IMG/VR virus record: IMGVR_UViG_3300025087_000273
Span: 1-26,933 of that record
Strand: one strand, 5' to 3'
Source of the DNA: a virus
Length of the DNA stretch: 26,933 nt
The notes below the pieces were generated by a model. The model was not told the origin of the DNA and ran no database searches. It saw only the letters and a list, made by a program, of their open reading frames with translations. This document shows, piece after piece, positions 1 to 6,225 of this stretch. Made by a program: the position numbers and the translations under genes. Positions within the stretch are counted from its first letter, which is position 1, and every line of letters begins with the position of its first letter.

Positions 1-506
1 TGTTTATTATTATTGATATTTGTTACTTTCTTTTCTATTTCCGCGATTAGATTGTTCCAATCATCAAGAGCTTGTTTAACGGTTGGTTGTTTTATGTCGT
101 CTTGCAGATTGTTTGGTAGTAATTCATTTTTGAAATTACATTGTATAGATAATGAACAAGAGCTACATTTAACAATGATTTTACCTGTCTCATGAATGAC
201 TAACGGAGAATGCCCACAGTAGCAGGGGGATGTTAACATGGTTGTTTGTGCTTTGTGAATGATATGATTATTATCTGGTAAAGCTAGTACTTTACCTAAT
301 CCTAACTGTGTTAGTCCCCAAACACCACCAACGATTATCTCGATATTACCAGTTTCAGCCATGTCTTTTATGATCTCCTGATATTCTGCTTTGTTGAGAT
401 CATAACACTTATCCAGAATATACTTTAGGCTTTCTTCATCTCCATGGACATTGTAGAAGTATTTAAGTATACTATCAATAACTGCTATTTTCATTCCAAA
501 CTTCAT
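1..506 (-). CDS. Winged-helix plus Lar-like zinc-ribbon protein, partial (3' end beyond left edge)
   Basis: An open frame of 168 codons starts at 506 and runs off the left edge without a stop. A GGAG site lies 8 nt before the ATG, and the start sits 2 nt after the upstream gene's stop, so it is the last visible gene of the leftward operon. Residues ~38-76 look like a small winged helix (helix, short wing with IIVGG, then LTQLGLGKVL). Residues ~94-155 carry a zinc-ribbon pattern: C95-Y-C97-G, then C114-x2-C117, then an ALDDWNNLI tail. That tail strongly recalls Lar-family restriction-alleviation proteins (CPFCG...CxxCG...EAIxxWN). The first knuckle is C-x-C rather than the usual C-x2-C. The combination suggests a small DNA-binding or anti-restriction protein, but function is inferred from pattern only. 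Confidence 0.7.
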   Translation of the reverse strand, partial: MKFGMKIAVIDSILKYFYNVHGDEESLKYILDKCYDLNKAEYQEIIKDMAETGNIEIIVGGVWGLTQLGLGKVLALPDNNHIIHKAQTTMLTSPCYCGHSPLVIHETGKIIVKCSSCSLSIQCNFKNELLPNNLQDDIKQPTVKQALDDWNNLIAEIEKKVTNINNNK

Positions 507-508
507 GA

Positions 509-1132
509 TTATTTCTCCAGTGTTTTGAATTGATTTTCTAAATGGTCATCTATCTTCTTGAGTAGGTTTAATAACCTGTTATACTCTTGAATGGAGGGCG
601 GCTCATAGCTATCTCGCAATGCTAGAAATTTCTCTTTTATTTTTTCGTATACAGATTGTTTGTCTTCATAGTGTTGAATGTTTTTGGGGCCAAATTCATT
701 TTCAAAGTTATTAAAAAACCAATGTATTGCTGCCAGATATTGTTTAGAAATATTTTTAGGGTTATGTTCTAAGATATATCTTTTCGCCGCCGTTAAGGGG
801 AAATAACACGATTTATTATGCATTTTTAAAAGCATATTAATCGCCCTTTCCCGACTATAGAAAAAGGAATCATCCTTAGAAGTAGTAGCGGCCCAGGCAG
901 TATGAAGCTGGTATGACCTAACCAGATTATCTAAAGTCGGGAGTTCTGTGATCTTTGCAAATTCTGGCCAATACCTAATCTGGTGACTAGGTATGTGATC
1001 TATTGTTCCGCGCCGATTCCACTTAAATGATCCGCCGCCATCAGTCAGAATATGGCATAGCGCCCACTCTGCATTCTTAATGTAAAGTGGGTGATAAACA
1101 ATAGTTGAGTAGATTAGATGTGATAATTTCAT
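509..1132 (-). CDS. Hypothetical protein, 207 aa
   Basis: The family is not recognised. The protein is soluble, without signal peptide or membrane segment, and rich in aromatic and charged residues. The C-terminal third (about residues 160-207) is strongly charged and helical, possibly a short coiled coil. The start is supported by GGAAAG about 8-9 nt upstream and by tight packing: the ATG begins 1 nt after the stop of the DHH phosphoesterase gene. The next gene starts 2 nt after its stop, so it is translated within the same leftward operon. A WNRRG patch near residue 40 and a DHIPSHQ stretch are the most distinctive points, but no catalytic signature is visible. Confidence 0.8.
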   Translation of the reverse strand: MKLSHLIYSTIVYHPLYIKNAEWALCHILTDGGGSFKWNRRGTIDHIPSHQIRYWPEFAKITELPTLDNLVRSYQLHTAWAATTSKDDSFFYSRERAINMLLKMHNKSCYFPLTAAKRYILEHNPKNISKQYLAAIHWFFNNFENEFGPKNIQHYEDKQSVYEKIKEKFLALRDSYEPPSIQEYNRLLNLLKKIDDHLENQFKTLEK

Positions 1133-1133
1133 T

Positions 1134-2105
1134 TTATGTTCTTTCCAAGAAGTTCATTAGCGCCGACCAAGTAGTTATAAACCCGGCCGCGCCAGTATGA
1201 CCACCGCCATTGTATTTTTTAGCAATCTGACTTACATCTATTTTGTCTGAATAGAGGGAAACAGAAAACATCCCATTTTTCAAGCAGACATAAACAAGCA
1301 TCAAGTCATGCTTAGCCGGATCGTATACACTCTGGAAAGCTCGGGAACCACGATCACAACTATTGATAGTTATTGCCCTGTATCGCTCGTCATCGTGATA
1401 GATAATCTTTTCCACAGCATAAGAATGCATATTTTGCGCGTTGAGGTTATCTCGGTATTGCTGTAATGTCTTTCCTAGTTTAATATATTTTTTGTGATTA
1501 TCAAATAATTCTTGCCAGATAGTATCGGCATCTTTATGTTTTGGATTAGCATTCATTCCGCTGATAAAAGCCATAGTTGGCATAACTACTTCTTCCCAAT
1601 CAAACATCCCCTTTTCTTGCCACGTATCAAACTGGCTAACCAAAGATACAACCTTCGGCTTTACCTTGTCACCATTGAAATACTCCCAAGTTAATTCACA
1701 AGCACCTTTACCAACTTGTAATATGCCATTCAAGACAGGTTCATCTTTCCCCATCTTGTTCTTGATGCTATCAACAAAGCAATTGAAATTACCATAGTCC
1801 TGCTCAAGTACAGTCTTATGATGATCTATCCAAATAAGATTTGCTTGTTGTAATCCAATCTCCCGAAACAAAGACTGCATAACATCTGGTTTAAGGGAGA
1901 AATCCATCAAACAAACAACATCTTTACGGCCAATACGTTGTTTATTGCTGAGATGTTCATCTATTTCGGAAATGAACAAGGGGAAGTTATTTCCATGATC
2001 TATTGAATAGTATTTTATCTTGTCAGTCTTTTGCTTGAAATACTGACTGGCGATATATCCTGATAGATAGCCGTCAGGGTCGTTATGGTAAATGAGATGA
2101 ATCAT
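1134..2105 (-). CDS. DHH-family phosphoesterase
   Basis: The 323-residue protein has the DHH metal-binding set: HNDPDG (D9, D11), MDFSL (D68), IDHHKT (D94-H95-H96) and SQFDTW (D160). At the C-terminus it has the DHHA1 substrate-binding GGGH (300-303) followed by TGAAGF. Members of this family (NrnA, RecJ-related, phage-encoded versions) hydrolyse short oligonucleotides or cyclic dinucleotides using Mn2+. Here a nanoRNase, pAp phosphatase or cyclic-dinucleotide hydrolase activity is possible, and the exact substrate cannot be told. The start is placed at 2105 rather than 14 codons upstream. This ATG overlaps the stop of the preceding gene (ATGA) and has an AAGGG site 7 nt before it. The gene lies in the leftward accessory operon, where a nucleotide-salvage or anti-defence role would fit. 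Confidence 0.9.
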   Translation of the reverse strand: MIHLIYHNDPDGYLSGYIASQYFKQKTDKIKYYSIDHGNNFPLFISEIDEHLSNKQRIGRKDVVCLMDFSLKPDVMQSLFREIGLQQANLIWIDHHKTVLEQDYGNFNCFVDSIKNKMGKDEPVLNGILQVGKGACELTWEYFNGDKVKPKVVSLVSQFDTWQEKGMFDWEEVVMPTMAFISGMNANPKHKDADTIWQELFDNHKKYIKLGKTLQQYRDNLNAQNMHSYAVEKIIYHDDERYRAITINSCDRGSRAFQSVYDPAKHDLMLVYVCLKNGMFSVSLYSDKIDVSQIAKKYNGGGHTGAAGFITTWSALMNFLERT

Positions 2106-2425
2106 GATTTTCCCTTGTGGTTTTGATATGCATTTTCGTATTGACACCGATCACAGCTGGATGCTCCATTGAGTGAACACTTTTTGCAATGCAATTCAAA
2201 CATATACATCAGAAAAGCTTTGTATTTTTTGTAGGAAGTGTATTTTGAACAACAAACGTAGCAATAGTCGCCGTCTCTATCGTTACAATACCGACAGCAT
2301 TTATTATAGAGCTCTTTCCGTTCCTTGTGTTGGTCTGCGGCGTATACCAACAACACAGGGGTCACCATCAAACCAAACACCACCAGTAACACAACAAATA
2401 CACAAATAGCACCGATAAAGATCAT
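2102..2425 (-). CDS. Small Cys-rich membrane protein
   Basis: A 107-residue protein. Residues 1-28 form a strongly hydrophobic N-terminal membrane segment (IFIGAICVFVVLLVVFGL and on). A Cys-rich tail follows, with CCxxC, CxxCC, CxxC and CxxC groups, which looks like one or two zinc or redox sites on a basic, Tyr-rich domain. The start at 2425 is chosen over 2437 because a perfect GGAGGT lies 5 nt upstream of it, inside the longer frame. The stop overlaps the DHH gene's start by 4 nt. The family is not recognised. It is probably anchored in the cytoplasmic membrane with the Cys-rich part on one face; orientation is uncertain. Confidence 0.72.
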   Translation of the reverse strand: MIFIGAICVFVVLLVVFGLMVTPVLLVYAADQHKERKELYNKCCRYCNDRDGDYCYVCCSKYTSYKKYKAFLMYMFELHCKKCSLNGASSCDRCQYENAYQNHKGKS

Positions 2426-2451
2426 TTTAACCTCCATACTATGTCTACTTC

Positions 2452-2850
2452 TTAAATAATTATGGTTCTGCTTAAATTTGGAACGAGAGTAGAAGGAAAG
2501 CCACCTACTCGGTAGTCTGGAATAAACTTTCTATTATGCATTTCGATTTCAGTGTGAAGTTGCATAAAACTAGGATTAAAATTCTCAGTATCAAGATTTT
2601 TTATATAGGCTTCTTCTATAGTCCACGGATAAATTCCAAACAGTCTATTTAAAAATTTCCGGAACATTGGTTGTTTTCTTTCATATTTACTATAATCATG
2701 ATTATTATGTACAAAGTAGTACTGAAAAAACCTATTCTCGTCAATGGCTTTTTGTAAATCGTTTTTAACATCTATTCGACAGGCATTACACATTGCATAT
2801 TTGTTTCTGTCGAAATAACCCATACATAAACCATAATCAGGACAAGACAT
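2452..2850 (-). CDS. Hypothetical protein, 132 aa, with N-terminal Cys pairs
   Basis: Not recognised. The N-terminus has C3, C9 and a CNAC pair (C21, C24), which could bind a zinc ion. The rest is charged and aromatic-rich (residues 40-110), with no membrane segment. AAAGGAG lies 6 nt before the ATG, and the start overlaps the previous stop (TAATG), which fixes the start and shows translational coupling. It is part of the leftward operon between an unknown 93-residue gene and the Cys-rich membrane protein. Confidence 0.75.
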   Translation of the reverse strand: MSCPDYGLCMGYFDRNKYAMCNACRIDVKNDLQKAIDENRFFQYYFVHNNHDYSKYERKQPMFRKFLNRLFGIYPWTIEEAYIKNLDTENFNPSFMQLHTEIEMHNRKFIPDYRVGGFPSTLVPNLSRTIII

Positions 2851-3131
2851 TATGTTCTCCTTTTACTTATTTTAGATTCGATAAAAGTACTAGGTAGAAA
2901 GTCAAACCAAAAGCTGCCGCCATAACCAGTTTTACAATACTCTTTAAATTTTGTAAATTCAGGAGATGTTCGTTTTCCTTTCCCATAGAAGTCTAAGCAG
3001 CCAAATTCAAACAAAGTTACGATTTCATGAGCAGTAAAGCAACCGTGATAGACATGCTTTCCAAAACGAGTTCTGCAAGCTAATGGTTTTGTTTTAAGAA
3101 TAGCAGATTCTATCACGGTTGCCTTAGACAT
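2850..3131 (-). CDS. Hypothetical protein, 93 aa
   Basis: Not recognised. A basic, compact protein with a TAHEIVTLFEFGCLDFYGKG stretch that could be a small helical domain and a C-terminus rich in Lys/Arg. The start overlaps the stop of the DUF932-like gene by one base (TAATG), with a GGAAG about 10 nt upstream. It is translated in the leftward accessory operon. No catalytic motif, signal peptide or membrane segment is visible. Confidence 0.72.
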   Translation of the reverse strand: MSKATVIESAILKTKPLACRTRFGKHVYHGCFTAHEIVTLFEFGCLDFYGKGKRTSPEFTKFKEYCKTGYGGSFWFDFLPSTFIESKISKRRT

Positions 3132-4225
3132 TATAGTAGACTTCCAGCTATTTCAGACAGTTCCAGACTTCTTCGCTTAGCTTCAGCATCTCCGCGATTC
3201 AAGAAATTACTCAAGGCGGAAATGGAGTTTGAAACACGCCAGATATTATTTCCTGCCGGAAGCATTTCAACATCTGGCTTATTATAAATATTGGTAATTG
3301 CTTTCTCTTCTTTCTTTGTTATCTTATTAGCGGAACGAAGGGAAGCAAAGACCTTAGAAGCATCTACTTCCTTTTCCGCTGCATTCTTAATGGTTTCCAT
3401 TGTACTGTCAATAGTCTTGTCTTGCAGTAGGTAATTGGTAGTATCCCGAACTACTTTGGAAATAAGGTTTGTTTCCGCCCTTAGTGTATCGACTGCATAG
3501 ATAGCATCGGCTTCAATCCGGGAGCCAAGATGCTTCTTCCTGATCTCCTCACTACGAATTGCGCCATTCGCACACCACATACGAAGGATGAATGACCGCA
3601 TAGCAAGAACACCATCTCCATAATCGCTATTGGTGAAGTTTATTCCATAACCGATTATTTCATTGGTAAAAGGTTCATATAAAGTCGGGAGAAGCATGGA
3701 TACATCATACTTCGTTGTAAGGTCTCGGGACATGTAAGGAACCATCCCAAACTTACTCGCCTCTGTAAACAGAGATTCAAATATTGGTTGCGTGTCCATC
3801 CTCTTGTAGCGGTCAGAAACGAAACCAAGAACCTTGTCATTACTTACCCGAACCATGTTCCTCTCTTCTTCTTTCTTATTGTGATATAACTGGTTCAGGT
3901 TATGAGCAAGAAGATCATTCGCCCAAGGTTCTTTTACTTCCATCAGGTTGTTGATATAAGAAGTACCAATAGTTACTTCTCCCTTTGCTGCAATTTGCTG
4001 AACAGCGTGCTTATGAACCGGGTAAGTATCTTCCGCCATACTTACTGTCAAACCAGTTTCATCTACGCCAAACTGCAACTTACGAGAATTGACAATATAA
4101 TCCTTATTGTCATCTGTCATAAGTTTTTCATAGAAGGTCTGGAACTGGTTTTTTCCGGTTTCAAAGAGGGTTTCTAGTTTATCACGCATCTTCTGCGCTT
4201 GTTCGGAATTAGTCGCTGCATACAT
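3131..4225 (-). CDS. DUF932-like protein
   Basis: A 364-residue protein resembling the DUF932 (phage/plasmid-like TIGR03299) family. The recognisable blocks are VLGFVSDRYKRMDTQPIF (about 132-149), the GYGINFTNSDYGDGVLAM stretch (about 192-210) and FILRMWCANGAI (about 212-223), followed by a basic KKHLGSR. The biochemical role of this family is unknown; members are common on phages and plasmids. AAAGG lies 8 nt before the ATG. The start is 15 nt from the end of the deaminase gene, and the gene is second in the leftward operon. The helical N- and C-terminal regions are less conserved in character. Confidence 0.78.
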   Translation of the reverse strand: MYAATNSEQAQKMRDKLETLFETGKNQFQTFYEKLMTDDNKDYIVNSRKLQFGVDETGLTVSMAEDTYPVHKHAVQQIAAKGEVTIGTSYINNLMEVKEPWANDLLAHNLNQLYHNKKEEERNMVRVSNDKVLGFVSDRYKRMDTQPIFESLFTEASKFGMVPYMSRDLTTKYDVSMLLPTLYEPFTNEIIGYGINFTNSDYGDGVLAMRSFILRMWCANGAIRSEEIRKKHLGSRIEADAIYAVDTLRAETNLISKVVRDTTNYLLQDKTIDSTMETIKNAAEKEVDASKVFASLRSANKITKKEEKAITNIYNKPDVEMLPAGNNIWRVSNSISALSNFLNRGDAEAKRRSLELSEIAGSLL

Positions 4226-4240
4226 TTTCAGTACCTTTCT

Positions 4241-4654
4241 TTATAAATATGTTTCTTCAATAACACCTTGCCAATTAGAGAAAACAATTCTTTTAATCCT
4301 TGCTTCTCTAATCGCCGCCATACAAGAACTACATGGAAAAGCCATAGAAATTACATTATCAACTTTTCTTCTTCTTGTTACGTATAATGTTGCTTTTGAT
4401 AAATCCTTGCAATTGTGTAAAGCTTCTATTAAAGCATCTATTTCTGCATGAAGATACTGCTTCTTCGGGCCACCATACTTCTTTTGTGTCGGATGGGTTT
4501 TTTCCCGATTAGACCCGGTTCCCAGTACCCGCCCGCGACGCGCTATAATGCAGCCAATAAATTGATTGCAGTGACCCCCGAACTTTGTTAAGGTTGCGGC
4601 CAGGGCCATCAGGTCAACGTCTTTTTGGGAAATGGTCATTGGCTGGGCTTTCAT
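4241..4654 (-). CDS. Deoxycytidylate/cytidine deaminase family protein
   Basis: A 137-residue zinc deaminase. It carries the HAE motif (H69, E71, the proton shuttle) and PCSSC (C108, C111) as zinc ligands, in the usual spacing. A basic loop with TGSNR..K precedes the active site, as in dCMP deaminase-type proteins. It would convert (d)CMP or a cytidine nucleotide to the uracil form, feeding dTTP synthesis or altering the nucleotide pool; the substrate is not determined. It is the first gene of the leftward operon, about 12 nt downstream of the predicted transcription start. No good ribosome binding site precedes the ATG at 4654, nor the in-frame ATG at 4639, so either start is possible and translation may be nearly leaderless. 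Confidence 0.88.
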   Translation of the reverse strand: MKAQPMTISQKDVDLMALAATLTKFGGHCNQFIGCIIARRGRVLGTGSNREKTHPTQKKYGGPKKQYLHAEIDALIEALHNCKDLSKATLYVTRRRKVDNVISMAFPCSSCMAAIREARIKRIVFSNWQGVIEETYL

Positions 4655-4671
4655 GCAGCATCAACAAAATG

Positions 4672-4700
4672 ACAGTATCAAAAATAAAAAGGCGCGTCAA
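4672..4700 (-). promoter_or_regulatory. Leftward sigma-70-type promoter
   Basis: On the minus strand there is TTGACG (4695-4700), a 17-nt spacer and TACTGT (4672-4677). It is placed to start transcription at about 4665, just before the deaminase gene. The -35 box abuts the A/T palindrome that separates it from the rightward promoter. Confidence 0.65.
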
Positions 4701-4734
4701 GAAAAAAAGCAAAAATATTTTTCTTTTTTTTCTT
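4699..4734. repeat. A/T-tract palindrome between divergent promoters
   Basis: Two 18-nt arms (4699-4716 and 4717-4734) are inverted repeats with 16 of 18 positions matching, made of long A and T runs. The palindrome fills the space between the two outward-facing -35 boxes, which are themselves nearly symmetric (CAAG...CTTG). It may be a bent UP-element-like region or an operator. It is unlikely to be a terminator because no GC stem is present. Confidence 0.6.
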
Positions 4735-4761
4735 GCGGAATATAAGTCCTTTATATATAGT
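4733..4761 (+). promoter_or_regulatory. Rightward sigma-70-type promoter
   Basis: TTGCGG (4733-4738), a 17-nt spacer and TATAGT (4756-4761), preceded by a T-rich tract. Transcription would start at about 4768 and give a 36-nt leader to the zinc-knuckle gene at 4804. Confidence 0.65.
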
Positions 4762-4803
4762 TGCCTTGGGAACGAGAATTAATTAACTGAAAGGACTGCT
4801 AGA

Positions 4804-5235
4804 ATGGAAACTTTACAAACTTGTGTCGCTTGCAATCAACCAATCACTTACATGGAGCCGATCCGACTCAAGAAGGGTGAAAAAGTCGGAAGGCTGGAAG
4901 ATGGGGATATTGTTTGCCAGTACTGCTATAATGCAATCGCTTTTCTACGGGAAATAACCACTGATATTTATAATCGAGTAGTAGCCGGAGAAGACAAGGA
5001 TTTAATTGCATTAGACATTATGAAGAGATTCGGTAAACATAACTATTCCTTGGTATTCGATTGTCACGAAGGGTCTTTTAACGTAGAATCTTTTGATGTA
5101 AGCGGGAATAACCGAACATTCTTCGTTGAACAGAGTTTCCATAATGCGGTATTCAAGACAATTGAGCATACAATTATTGGAACAAGCAACAGGCTTATGA
5201 AGGTGATAGAAAAAGCGGAAGAAGCTAGAAAATAA
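4804..5235 (+). CDS. Hypothetical zinc-knuckle protein, 143 aa
   Basis: Not recognised. The N-terminal 41 residues contain two Cys pairs, C7-x2-C10 and C38-x2-C41, in the arrangement of a treble-clef or ribbon zinc site. The rest appears alpha/beta with a charged helical C-terminus. AAAGGA lies 8 nt before the ATG, and a good promoter lies upstream. It is the first gene of the small rightward block, so it is probably expressed early and could be a regulator; this is inference from position and the zinc motif only. Confidence 0.8.
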   Translation: METLQTCVACNQPITYMEPIRLKKGEKVGRLEDGDIVCQYCYNAIAFLREITTDIYNRVVAGEDKDLIALDIMKRFGKHNYSLVFDCHEGSFNVESFDVSGNNRTFFVEQSFHNAVFKTIEHTIIGTSNRLMKVIEKAEEARK

Positions 5236-5237
5236 CA

Positions 5238-5267
5238 TTGGAAACTTCTTTTCCTAATTGCTATAAT
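5238..5267 (+). promoter_or_regulatory. Sigma-70-type promoter
   Basis: TTGGAA (5238-5243), an 18-nt spacer and a perfect TATAAT (5262-5267) followed by TAAACC. It begins right after the stop of the preceding gene. The predicted start point is about 5274, which coincides with the first ATG of the next frame. The -10 plus downstream bases match the promoter at 6138-6167. Confidence 0.65.
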
Positions 5268-5273
5268 TAAACC

Positions 5274-5552
5274 ATGACAATTTGTATAATGGAGACGAAA
5301 ATTAAAACAGAATGGATGGAGGAAAGGAAGGTGTTTCTAAAGACAGAACTAGACCACGGACACATCACAGCGGAAATAAAGCAGTACAAGGATGCTTATC
5401 GCGGCGTAGTATCAGTGACGTATAAAAATAAAGATACTTCTTTAGAATTGTTTAAGGAGTACAATGAAGACTCTGAAGAAGCTTGTAAGTCGGCAATGGA
5501 GACGGATATTCTAATGGTGCTGGACATCATAGAATATCAAGGGAAAAAGTGA
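5274..5552 (+). CDS. Hypothetical protein, up to 92 aa (start uncertain)
   Basis: Not recognised. A small acidic alpha/beta protein with a strand-rich middle and an acidic helical C-terminus. The start is uncertain. The ATG at 5274 lies on the predicted transcription start, so it would be leaderless. The ATG at 5289 has no ribosome site. A GTG at 5331 has a strong GGAGG 8 nt upstream and would give a 73-residue product with a coherent fold. I keep the longest frame but favour 5331 as the translated start. The stop overlaps the next start (TGATG). Confidence 0.6.
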   Translation: MTICIMETKIKTEWMEERKVFLKTELDHGHITAEIKQYKDAYRGVVSVTYKNKDTSLELFKEYNEDSEEACKSAMETDILMVLDIIEYQGKK

Positions 5553-5734
5553 TGGATCATGAACTGTTCGAGTTAGTAGAAATGTCTGGCAGAGCAGAAG
5601 AACTACTAGAAGAAGACTCTTCTTTGGCAAATGCTATTCTAGCAGTACTAGAAAGACTAGACGAAGATTTGATGTACAATGTAACTATCTTCGCAAACAA
5701 GAATGGGAATGTAATAATTTCGATAAAGATTTGA
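5552..5734 (+). CDS. Hypothetical small acidic protein, 60 aa
   Basis: Not recognised. A very acidic N-terminal helical half (ELFELVEMSG then EELLEEDSS) is followed by a short beta-rich end. The ATG at 5552 is preferred over the GTG one codon earlier because AAGGG lies 8 nt before it and it overlaps the previous stop by one base. The high negative charge resembles small phage modulators of host enzymes or DNA mimics, but this is only a resemblance in composition. Confidence 0.65.
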   Translation: MDHELFELVEMSGRAEELLEEDSSLANAILAVLERLDEDLMYNVTIFANKNGNVIISIKI

Positions 5735-6141
5735 ACTACAATATCGACAAGTTTACTTTCACTGATTATATCGACTATAAACGACAATTCGAGTCGATAA
5801 CCTTTAATCAGGCGAGACCTTCTTTCCTGGCATGGCTTGCTCGATATACTGTAAAAGACAACAAGGGGAGGTACATAACAAATAATTCAGAAGAGACGAT
5901 CCCACTCTTAATCTCCCATCTAAATAATCTGGCGCAAAATAGTTGTCTTGTTTGTGGTCATCAATGTAAAAATATAGTCTGTGAATCGTGTAAAAGGGAA
6001 GGGTGGAAAACACAACATGATATGGACAGTATATTTTCATTTATGAAAATATCAGAACTTGTCGGAACTGGCGTATGGGCGCGAAACAAAGAAAGGATTA
6101 TTTATTACAAGAATGGAATGCTAAACAAAACAAATATTTGA
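5731..6141 (+). CDS. Hypothetical Cys-rich zinc-finger-like protein, 136 aa
   Basis: Not recognised. The middle has a cysteine cluster, CLVCGHQC then CESC (about residues 72-87), consistent with a zinc-binding module, flanked by aromatic and charged regions. No ATG is available, so the likely start is TTG at 5731, overlapping the previous stop as TTGA. No clear ribosome site is present, so it is probably translated by coupling. It is the last gene before the terminator at 6171-6197. Confidence 0.65.
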   Translation: MNYNIDKFTFTDYIDYKRQFESITFNQARPSFLAWLARYTVKDNKGRYITNNSEETIPLLISHLNNLAQNSCLVCGHQCKNIVCESCKREGWKTQHDMDSIFSFMKISELVGTGVWARNKERIIYYKNGMLNKTNI

Positions 6142-6167
6142 CATAATAATATTAAGTCTTGTATAAT
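6138..6167 (+). promoter_or_regulatory. Consensus sigma-70 promoter for the structural module
   Basis: A perfect TTGACA (6138-6143), an 18-nt spacer and a perfect TATAAT (6162-6167). The -35 box overlaps the end of the upstream gene. Predicted transcription starts at about 6174, inside the left arm of the terminator stem that follows, so its own transcript could not form the full hairpin. Confidence 0.7.
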
Positions 6168-6170
6168 TAA

Positions 6171-6197
6171 CCCAAGGATCATTCCTTGGGTTTTTTT
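6171..6197 (+). terminator. Rho-independent terminator
   Basis: A 7-bp stem CCCAAGG/CCTTGGG (6171-6177 and 6184-6190) with a 6-nt loop, extendable by AA/TT, followed by seven T residues (6191-6197). It ends transcripts of the small rightward block. The next gene begins 28 nt downstream. Confidence 0.85.
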
Positions 6198-6225
6198 GTG
6201 TCGAATTTCCAAAACGAGTAGGTTT

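Noticed and set aside
13-195. Plus-strand 60-codon frame at the left edge
   Set aside because: It lies antisense to the open minus-strand gene, which has a good ribosome site and zinc-ribbon pattern.
4699-4734. A/T palindrome considered as a bidirectional terminator
   Set aside because: The stem has almost no G-C pairs, and it lies between two outward promoters where no convergent transcripts arrive.
6196-6225. TTG start ten codons before the chosen terL start
   Set aside because: It lies in the T run of the terminator, and the extra residues look like translated leader. The ATG at 6226 is better placed.
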